From: CAYLOP01 sp964385305
Lineage (GTDB): Bacteria > Chloroflexota > Anaerolineae > Anaerolineales > E44-bin32
Assembly: GCA_964385305.1 (NCBI GenBank)
Contig: CAYLOP010000122.1
Location: 1-9,397, forward strand
DNA: 9,397 bases
Direction of reading: 5' to 3'
Shown here piece by piece: positions 1-5,419 of this stretch. The position numbers and the translations under genes were made by a program. Numbering within the stretch: position 1 is the stretch's first letter; the number at the start of each line of letters is the position of its first letter. The notes below the pieces were generated by a model that saw only the letters and a program-made list of their open reading frames with translations, was not told the origin of the DNA and searched no databases.

Positions 1-644
1 GAGCCGGAGACGAGATCATGCACGTCAACAAGGAAGGAGATGCCTTTCTGAAGCGCCTGCGTCGTTTCTGCAGTGCGTTTTGCGGGGTGCAGGGCAGCAA
101 GCCCCCAAAGCCCTCGTGCGACGCCCCAGGCGCAAGGCAGCCCGTAGTTGTGAGGGCACTGCCAGGTATATTCGAGCGCATCCCTCTCGAGATAGCGCGT
201 GATCGCATCGACGCGTGGATCGCCATCGAAGCCACTGTGCAGGCTGTAGCGTAGAATATTGCCCCAAAAACAGGACAAGCCGCACTTGCCGCCATCCCAA
301 CTTTCCGGAAGCCCCATTGCCGTGGCGTCCAACATGTGGTTGGCGCCGTGCGTCAAACGGCAATCGCTGCCGTCGGCTTCAAACTCGGTGAGAAGCAGCA
401 TACTCCAATGGGAGCTGGTATATTTTGGCGTGTAATAACCACGCTCATGGCTCCAATTCCCCGCAGGGGTCTGACCGGCCAGTATGGTAGTTACAGGCGG
501 GATATGCATGATGGCATTGCGCGTCGCGCGAACCTCAGGATCAGAAAGATCCTCTAATTGTAAAAGGACCATGGTCTTATAGCGGATGGAAGGGGTTTGC
601 GCGGCCAACAGCCAATCGATCAAATCCGTTTTCGTATTGTTCAT
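1..644 (-). CDS. Alpha/alpha-toroid protein, prenyltransferase/squalene-cyclase-like, C-terminus off window
   Basis: This frame has no stop from the ATG at 644 (minus strand) to the left edge, giving 214 residues of a partial protein. It looks like the alpha/alpha-toroid fold of squalene-hopene cyclases and prenyltransferase beta subunits. There is a QTPAGNW element (58-64) resembling the QW repeat of terpene cyclases, then YTPKYTSSHWSMLLL (71-85). Two motifs of form C-x-W-G-x-x-x-x-L recur: CFWGNILRYSL (125-135) and CAWGVARGLWGL (171-182). They lie 46 residues apart, about one helix-pair repeat. Cysteines 121, 125, 163 and 171 could form a metal site, but that is inference. GAGGAG lies about 10 nt before the ATG. 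The gene begins 43 bp after the glycosyltransferase stop on the same strand, so the two may be co-transcribed. Similar proteins in Anaerolineae are, from memory, sometimes mislabelled 'nitrogen fixation protein NifH'; nothing here resembles nitrogenase reductase. Substrate and role are unknown. Confidence 0.72.
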   Translation of the reverse strand, partial: MNNTKTDLIDWLLAAQTPSIRYKTMVLLQLEDLSDPEVRATRNAIMHIPPVTTILAGQTPAGNWSHERGYYTPKYTSSHWSMLLLTEFEADGSDCRLTHGANHMLDATAMGLPESWDGGKCGLSCFWGNILRYSLHSGFDGDPRVDAITRYLERDALEYTWQCPHNYGLPCAWGVARGLWGLAALHPAKRTAETTQALQKGISFLVDVHDLVSG

Positions 645-687
645 GATCCCCAGTCTCCTCAATCGAAGGCAAGTCCTGGTTGTTCCG

Positions 688-2022
688 CTATCTCCTCTTC
701 ATAAAAGCTAATCCGGAAAGGCATACGAGAGAGGGTTGCGCGGGTACCCGAAAGCGGGCTTCACCGACTACGCCTGGTGTAAGCAGGATAATGGCAATCG
801 TGATCCCAAGCATCGCGATAAGCCATAACAGTGCGGGGTTTCGGATGTGACGAATCGCGCCGAGCAAAGCCGTTAAATAGATGAAAAGTTGATAGGCCAC
901 TGTGGTCACAATCACGATGCCTATGAGCGGATTTTCAAGGATGAATCCAGAAAGCGTGCGAATGGCTTCGGCCGGTTCGCCCTTTCTGATGCTCGCGATC
1001 GCACCAGGCGTTTCGATGTCGACCCCGAAACGACGGAACCAATCCGCGTACTCATTACCGAAAAGTACGGGTATATCGCCTTTAAGATGATTCTTCAAAG
1101 CGATCCATGGGTTGTTGAGGATGATCTCCATATAGCGTTCCCGATCTCCGGGTTTGTTGGCAGTATCTTTGGGACCCAGTTGATCGGCTGCCTGCTCACG
1201 CGTGATTCCCTGCACTTCTGCCATCACGCTCGCCGCAAAGTACCTTCCCAGGGTATAGGTGCCAGTGGAAGAGATGGTGAATTGATCCCACAAAAAATAG
1301 TTACGCAAGGCGTATGGCACCAAGATAAGGGCAGCGAGGAAAACAAAAAGAAAGGCTTGATAGAAACGGCGAAATTCAATACGGAATGGGCGAAAACGGA
1401 AGCGGCGGATCAGGATGAAGAATGCCAGGAATGGTAGGAGGAGCTGTCCGATCGGTCGGACGAGCGGTGCGAGCCCGGCGGAAATCCCGGCGAGGATCAA
1501 CCACTTATAGCGATCGGATTTGTACCAGCGCGCGAGCGCGTAGATCGTCAAGGTGACGAAGAATGCGAAGAGCGTTTCACTTAATACAGCCGTGGCCCAA
1601 AGCGTGGATGCGGGGTCTAAAGCGTAGATCAAACCCGCGATGAAGCCGGCTTTCTGGGATGCGAACCGTCTGACCAGATCATAGATCATGAGACAGATCA
1701 ATCCACCGATCACGAGTTGAACGAGCGCCACATTGGCAAAATTGACGCCGAGTACTATATACGTGATGGCAACCATGAGGGGATAACCGATCGTGCGAAG
1801 GAGTTCGGTCTTCTCCTCTGCTCTCCAGCGATAAGCCTGTCCTTCAAGAAAACGCTCTGCGATTGCAACGTAGTGCCGGGAATCCGCATAGAAGGTGCGA
1901 TGCGGTTCCTCGTAGAGGGGGATTGTGAGCAGCAGGCGTAAGAGGAGAATAACAAGCAGGATGCCGAGTTGAATATGCGTTTGACGACTCTGCCTCGGTG
2001 TGGACGTTGACGAAAGCGTCAT
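688..2022 (-). CDS. GT39/ArnT-like integral membrane glycosyltransferase
   Basis: A 444-residue polytopic membrane protein with about ten hydrophobic segments (for example 18-38, 97-117, 145-164, 191-206, 221-238, 364-388, 397-415). It fits the GT-C glycosyltransferases of the dolichyl-phosphate-mannose-protein mannosyltransferase/ArnT group, which move a sugar from a polyprenyl-phosphate carrier to a protein or glycan on the outer face of the membrane. Supporting motifs are an acidic residue in the first loop (YADSRHY, D47), RTIGYP (76-81), a second acidic site in LDPASTLWATAVLSE (135-149), LVRPIG (187-192) and a C-terminal ARFRVPAQP (422-430). A longer reading from a TTG at 2145 is possible. 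I prefer the ATG at 2022 because the extension is not hydrophobic or family-like, and GGAAGGAG lies upstream of 2022, although its 13-nt spacing is long. A weak TATAAA on the minus strand (2061-2056) has no convincing -35. Donor and acceptor cannot be told. Confidence 0.85.
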   Translation of the reverse strand: MTLSSTSTPRQSRQTHIQLGILLVILLLRLLLTIPLYEEPHRTFYADSRHYVAIAERFLEGQAYRWRAEEKTELLRTIGYPLMVAITYIVLGVNFANVALVQLVIGGLICLMIYDLVRRFASQKAGFIAGLIYALDPASTLWATAVLSETLFAFFVTLTIYALARWYKSDRYKWLILAGISAGLAPLVRPIGQLLLPFLAFFILIRRFRFRPFRIEFRRFYQAFLFVFLAALILVPYALRNYFLWDQFTISSTGTYTLGRYFAASVMAEVQGITREQAADQLGPKDTANKPGDRERYMEIILNNPWIALKNHLKGDIPVLFGNEYADWFRRFGVDIETPGAIASIRKGEPAEAIRTLSGFILENPLIGIVIVTTVAYQLFIYLTALLGAIRHIRNPALLWLIAMLGITIAIILLTPGVVGEARFRVPAQPSLVCLSGLAFMKRR

Positions 2023-2213
2023 GACGACTCGCGTGCTCCTTCCGAGTGTGCTGGGTTTATATTGGCGTACGATAAATAATGCGATCGAGCCATACTTGCA
2101 GTCTTTGAAACATGGAGAGGTGTGATTGTTGCCACAATATTGCAACGAAATCTTTAGGTGTCGATGTGTTGGTCGTGACCACTGCGATCCGGCATCACCC
2201 CAGGCGTTCCTAT

Positions 2214-2226
2214 TACGGTAACCGTA
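2214..2226. repeat. 13-bp perfect palindrome, possible operator
   Basis: TACGGT and ACCGTA form an exact inverted repeat around one central base. It lies about 190 bp upstream of the glycosyltransferase start and about 270 bp upstream of the thioesterase promoter. The symmetry is seen directly; a role as a protein-binding site is only inferred. A palindrome this short can arise by chance in 550 bp. Confidence 0.25.
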
Positions 2227-2493
2227 CTGTATTCAAATCAAGTATACGATCTGTGTGCTCAATCGTCGAGAGTCGTTATGTGTGGTTTTAGGAGGATTGA
2301 CCCGTTGCGTGATACCATGTTTAGGTTGAGCTTCGTCTGATACCTCTTCTTGCCAAGCCAAAAGAAGCGTGTCAATGATCAAGATCGATAATGGACGATA
2401 CTTATCTATAACATAGCTGGGTCCGATTTTACCATCTATCATCGTATGGTGCGGTGGCGTGCTAAGCAATATGCATGAATGTTAAAAAGAAAG

Positions 2494-2522
2494 TTGACCA
2501 ATATTTAAGACCCACGTATAGT
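2494..2522 (+). promoter_or_regulatory. Sigma-70-type promoter for the thioesterase gene
   Basis: A -35 element TTGACC (2494-2499, five of six consensus bases) and a -10 element TATAGT (2517-2522, five of six) are separated by exactly 17 bp. Transcription would start near 2529, leaving a leader of about 40 nt before the ATG at 2571. The leader contains GGAGG (2557-2561). Confidence 0.7.
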
Positions 2523-2570
2523 TCAAGCGAAGCACAGGCATTGCTGCGATGAGAACGGAGGCAGTGGAAT

Positions 2571-2996
2571 ATGCACATAGAACGTTTTGACAAGCTCACG
2601 AAGCTTTTCAACGAGAAGGCACCTATTGCACGAACCTTTGGCATGCAATTGACTTATGACGAAGATGGATGCGCTGTGATCGAACTACCGTACAATGCGA
2701 GCTTGGACCACGCGTTAGGTGGCGTTCACGGCGGGGTGTATATGACGATGCTGGACAGCGCGGGCTGGTTTACCGTCGCGGCTTTACACGAACAGTTGAG
2801 CTGGCTGGCGACCTCTGAAATATCTGTGCACTTCTTGGAGCCGGTAAGTTGCAAGTCTCTTCGTGCTGTGGGGAGGATTATTAAGAATGGAAGGCGGCAG
2901 GATGTCGCAGAGATGAGACTTTATAACGAGGAAGGTATTTTAGTTGCTCATGCAACAGGGACGTTTATCAAGCTTTCCGAAATCTCAATGGGATGA
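2571..2996 (+). CDS. PaaI-family hotdog-fold thioesterase
   Basis: A 141-residue protein matching the usual length of PaaI/YigI-type acyl-CoA thioesterases, small cytoplasmic enzymes that hydrolyse thioesters such as aryl- or acyl-CoA and work as oligomers of a single hotdog domain. The key signature is ALGGVHGGVYMTMLDSAGW: H53-G54-G55 is the conserved HGG turn, and D62 on the following helix is in the position of the catalytic acid. The strand SEISVHFLEPV (82-92) is the typical segment after the central helix. The ATG at 2571 has GGAGG 9 nt upstream and a good promoter before that. The next gene starts about 195 bp later behind its own promoter, so this is probably a single-gene transcript. 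No neighbour indicates the substrate, so it may be a detoxifying or general thioesterase. The family call is firm; the specificity is unknown. Confidence 0.88.
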   Translation: MHIERFDKLTKLFNEKAPIARTFGMQLTYDEDGCAVIELPYNASLDHALGGVHGGVYMTMLDSAGWFTVAALHEQLSWLATSEISVHFLEPVSCKSLRAVGRIIKNGRRQDVAEMRLYNEEGILVAHATGTFIKLSEISMG

Positions 2997-3138
2997 AAGG
3001 GATGCTCCTGTTGATTGAGAAGAAGGGGAACCGTGTGTAAGCTAGGTTGGAACAAAGCGCCTTGCGACATCAGAGATCGGCTCATGCGGTTATATCGCAC
3101 GAAGACGATAAATAATCTTCATCCCAATTAGACCCTTC

Positions 3139-3168
3139 TTGACACGCTCGAAATCGCTATGGTATGCT
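3139..3168 (+). promoter_or_regulatory. Promoter of the dprA-manC-topA cluster
   Basis: A perfect -35 hexamer TTGACA (3139-3144) is followed after 18 bp by TATGCT (3163-3168, four of six consensus bases). Transcription would start near 3175. An in-frame ATG at 3164 lies inside the -10 element, so it would not be in the transcript. This supports the downstream ATG at 3191 as the real dprA start. Confidence 0.65.
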
Positions 3169-3190
3169 CAGCCAGCTTGGGGAGAGGGAA

Positions 3191-4303
3191 ATGGGGGAAA
3201 AGAGACAATATTGGGTTGGCTTCAACCGCGTTCTTGGGATAGGTCCCACGCGCCTTCGGAAGTTGCTCGATGCATTTGGCGACATCCAACTCGCATGGCA
3301 AGCTTCGGCCGACGAACTGCGGCTTGCAGGGTTGGGACCAAAGTACGTAAAGGCATTGATCAACACACGAGAGACGCTTGATCTTGATCGGGAAGTGGCT
3401 CGCATTGAGCGACATGGGTTCAAGATCACAACATGGGAGGATGAGAATTACCCGTCTTGTCTCCGTGAGATTTCTGCGCCACCGCCCATGCTTTACCTTT
3501 GGGGCGAGCTGGAACCGCAAGATCGATGGGCTGTGGCTATTGTGGGAACTCGCCGGGCGACAACTTATGGAAGTGCGATCACCCAGGAGTTGGCTTCTGT
3601 ACTTGCTACAAGCGGCGTTACGATCGTGTCCGGATTGGCGCGTGGCATAGATAGCATTGCGCATAAAGCCGCACTGGACGCAGGTGGACGGACGTTGGCT
3701 GTTCTTGGGTCGGGACTGGATCAAATCTACCCCCCTGAGCATCGTCAATTGGCTGAGGCGATTGCTGAACGAGGCGCCGTTCTCAGTGATTACCCATTGG
3801 GGACCAAGCCGGAAGCAGGCAATTTCCCACCACGCAATCGTCTCATCAGCGGACTATCGATGGCGGTAGTGGTGGTAGAAGCTGGAAAAAGCAGTGGCGC
3901 ACTTATCACGGCCGATTTCGCTGCTGAGCAAGGACGGGATGTGTTTGCGGTACCGGGAGATCTCAATAAACTTGCCAGCATGGGCACAAACCGGCTTATT
4001 CAATCCGGCGCCCAAATCCTGCTCTCTGCAGAAGAAGTGTTGGAATCATTAAATTTAGAAATGCTTGCCAGGAAAGAGTCGGCTTCAGAAACGCTTCCTG
4101 AGGATGAAACGGAGCGACGTGTTTATGAAGCGCTGTCCGCAAATCCTGTACATGTAGATGAGCTTCAAGCCGATTGCGGACTCCCAATCGCTCAAATTAC
4201 GGCGTCTTTAGCGATGCTGGAGTTGAAAGGGCGCGCTCGGCAGGTCGGTGGGATGCACTACGTCCGTGCGCGTGAGGGAACCGTTCCGTATAAAGTGGAA
4301 TAG
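3191..4303 (+). CDS. dprA: DNA-processing protein DprA (DNA-protecting protein, Smf)
   Basis: A 370-residue cytoplasmic protein that, in this family, binds incoming single-stranded DNA during transformation and loads RecA on it. The N-terminal part (about 1-60) is a SAM/HhH-like region with GIGPTRLRKLLDAFG. The Rossmann-like core follows with all family hallmarks: GTRRATTYG (119-127), SGLARGID (147-154), PLGTKP (202-207), FPPRNRLISGLS (212-223), SGALITADFA (235-244), and PGDLN followed by GTNRLIQSGA. A C-terminal winged-helix segment (about 305-361) matches the accessory domain of many DprA proteins. The ATG at 3191 is chosen over the in-frame ATG at 3164 because GGGGAG lies 6-7 nt before it and the upstream ATG overlaps the predicted -10. 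The stop is 3 bp before manC, so the two are very likely co-transcribed and translationally coupled. dprA beside topA is a familiar bacterial arrangement. The gene is intact; presence alone does not prove competence. Confidence 0.95.
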   Translation: MGEKRQYWVGFNRVLGIGPTRLRKLLDAFGDIQLAWQASADELRLAGLGPKYVKALINTRETLDLDREVARIERHGFKITTWEDENYPSCLREISAPPPMLYLWGELEPQDRWAVAIVGTRRATTYGSAITQELASVLATSGVTIVSGLARGIDSIAHKAALDAGGRTLAVLGSGLDQIYPPEHRQLAEAIAERGAVLSDYPLGTKPEAGNFPPRNRLISGLSMAVVVVEAGKSSGALITADFAAEQGRDVFAVPGDLNKLASMGTNRLIQSGAQILLSAEEVLESLNLEMLARKESASETLPEDETERRVYEALSANPVHVDELQADCGLPIAQITASLAMLELKGRARQVGGMHYVRAREGTVPYKVE

Positions 4304-4306
4304 GAC

Positions 4307-5407
4307 ATGATAGAACAGTACAACGCGATCATCATGGCTGGGGGTGGGGGGACAAGGCTTTGGCCTTTGTCTCGAAAGGGTAAGCCCAAGCAATCGCTTC
4401 GGCTTTTTGGCGATCGCACGTTATTTCAAGTTGCGGTGGATCGATTGCTTCCCGTGATGCCGGTCGAACAGATCAAGGTTGTCACAATCAAGGATCAGGC
4501 GGACCAACTGCAAGCACAAGTACCCGACCTGCCTCAGGAAAATTTCATTCTTGAGCCAGCACCAAAAGGCACGGCTTCGGTTGTAGGTTTGGCAGCGATC
4601 AAGCTCCAGCATGATGATCCATCGAGCGTTATGGCGGTGTTAACGGCAGATCACTATATTGGGAATGTCGAGCGGTTTCAACAGCTTCTTTTGGCTGCCT
4701 ATGAGCTAGCTAGAGAAGGGGATCTGGTTACACTGGGCATCACCCCGACGATGCCAGATGTCGGATATGGATATATTCATCGCGGCGAGGAGCGCGGCGA
4801 ATATGCGGGGTATAAAACCTACCATGTGAAAGCCTTCAAAGAGAAACCAGATGCCGATTTGGCTGCATCCTATGTTTCCAGTGGGCAGTACGCGTGGAAC
4901 TCTGGTATGTTTGTTTGGCGAGTTGATCGCATTTTGGAAGAGATTGAGCGCCAGATGCCAGCACTCTATGATGGGTTGATGGAAATCAAGCGCGCGCTTG
5001 ATACTCCTGATGAAAAGACAATTCTTGAACGCATTTGGCAGGGCTGGGTGAGTGAAACGATCGATTATGGTGTGATGGAAGGCGCCCGAAATGTGAGTGT
5101 AATCCCGGCCGACGATCTTGGGTGGTTGGATGTCGGTGGATGGGGAAGAGTATTCGAGATTTTACCTGCCGATGAAAACGGAAATCTAATAGAAGCCCTG
5201 AATACGATGATTATGGACACCACGGGTACGCTCATCTTTCAACCGCGTGAAATGGATGAAAAGCGATTGATTGTTGCCCTGGGGATTGACGATCTGGTAA
5301 TTGTAGATACCGTGGATGTATTGCTTGTTTGTTCGCGCGAGGACGCGCAACGCGTGCGAGATTTGGTGAAAAAACTAAAGCAAGCAGGCTTATTCGATTA
5401 TTTATAG
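4307..5407 (+). CDS. manC: Mannose-1-phosphate guanylyltransferase (GDP-mannose pyrophosphorylase)
   Basis: A 366-residue cytoplasmic nucleotidyltransferase that would make GDP-mannose from mannose 1-phosphate and GTP, supplying mannose, and after modification fucose or rhamnose, to glycans. The N-terminal signature GGGGTRLWPLSR (12-23) with KPKQ (26-29) binds nucleotide. EPAPKGTA (83-90), TADH (113-116), GYGYI (153-157), EKP (179-181), WNSGMF (197-202), IDYGVME (252-258) and DVGGW (275-279) follow in the order usual for the family. The length matches the single-domain form without a fused phosphomannose isomerase. Residues LDVGGW replace the more usual SDVGSW; the aspartate is kept. The start ATG follows the dprA stop by 3 bp, and that TAG is in the same frame, so no upstream start is possible. 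There is no strong ribosome-binding site, which fits coupling to dprA. It sits inside a DNA-metabolism cluster. Another sugar-1-phosphate specificity cannot be excluded. Confidence 0.9.
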   Translation: MIEQYNAIIMAGGGGTRLWPLSRKGKPKQSLRLFGDRTLFQVAVDRLLPVMPVEQIKVVTIKDQADQLQAQVPDLPQENFILEPAPKGTASVVGLAAIKLQHDDPSSVMAVLTADHYIGNVERFQQLLLAAYELAREGDLVTLGITPTMPDVGYGYIHRGEERGEYAGYKTYHVKAFKEKPDADLAASYVSSGQYAWNSGMFVWRVDRILEEIERQMPALYDGLMEIKRALDTPDEKTILERIWQGWVSETIDYGVMEGARNVSVIPADDLGWLDVGGWGRVFEILPADENGNLIEALNTMIMDTTGTLIFQPREMDEKRLIVALGIDDLVIVDTVDVLLVCSREDAQRVRDLVKKLKQAGLFDYL

Positions 5408-5419
5408 TGGGAGTATTGT

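Larger units (their letters stand above)
2023..2570. other. Intergenic region between divergent glycosyltransferase and thioesterase genes
   Basis: About 550 bp separate two divergently oriented genes. The right end carries a clear plus-strand promoter (2494-2522). Two short perfect palindromes occur, TGGTC-gt-GACCA (2170-2181) and TACGGT-a-ACCGTA (2214-2226), which could be regulator sites or chance. A 78-codon minus-strand open frame (2233-2469) has no ribosome-binding site or recognisable family and I do not accept it as a gene. I see no tRNA, riboswitch or terminator. Confidence 0.6.

Noticed and set aside
25..363. 112-codon minus-strand open frame at the left edge
   Set aside because: Same strand as the toroid gene but another frame. 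The frame from 644 runs uninterrupted to the edge and has a ribosome-binding site and repeat motifs, so it is the real one.
1..644. Label 'nitrogen fixation protein NifH' for the toroid protein
   Set aside because: NifH is a P-loop ATPase with a GKGGIGKS-type motif and iron-sulfur cysteines in a different context; none is present in the visible part.
889..1437. 182-codon plus-strand open frame across the glycosyltransferase gene
   Set aside because: It lies entirely antisense to a well-supported polytopic membrane protein and shows no domain; it is a shadow frame.
2023..2145. N-terminal extension of the glycosyltransferase from a TTG at 2145
   Set aside because: No ribosome-binding site at the TTG, and the extra 41 residues look unrelated to the family; the ATG at 2022 has an upstream GGAAGGAG.
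2297..2325. Possible promoter TTGACC-17-TTTAGG
   Set aside because: The -10 match is poor and no gene follows directly; the TTGACC-17-TATAGT pair closer to the thioesterase is much better.
2233..2469. 78-codon minus-strand open frame in the intergenic region
   Set aside because: No ribosome-binding site, no recognisable family, and a composition that does not look like a folded protein. Its neighbourhood is low in coding signal.
3101..3123. Possible terminator hairpin (GAAGA...TCTTC) after the thioesterase
   Set aside because: The stem is only about 5-6 bp, AT-rich, with a long loop and no following T run.
3128..3748. 206-codon minus-strand open frame across dprA
   Set aside because: Antisense to dprA, which has every family motif; no domain of its own.
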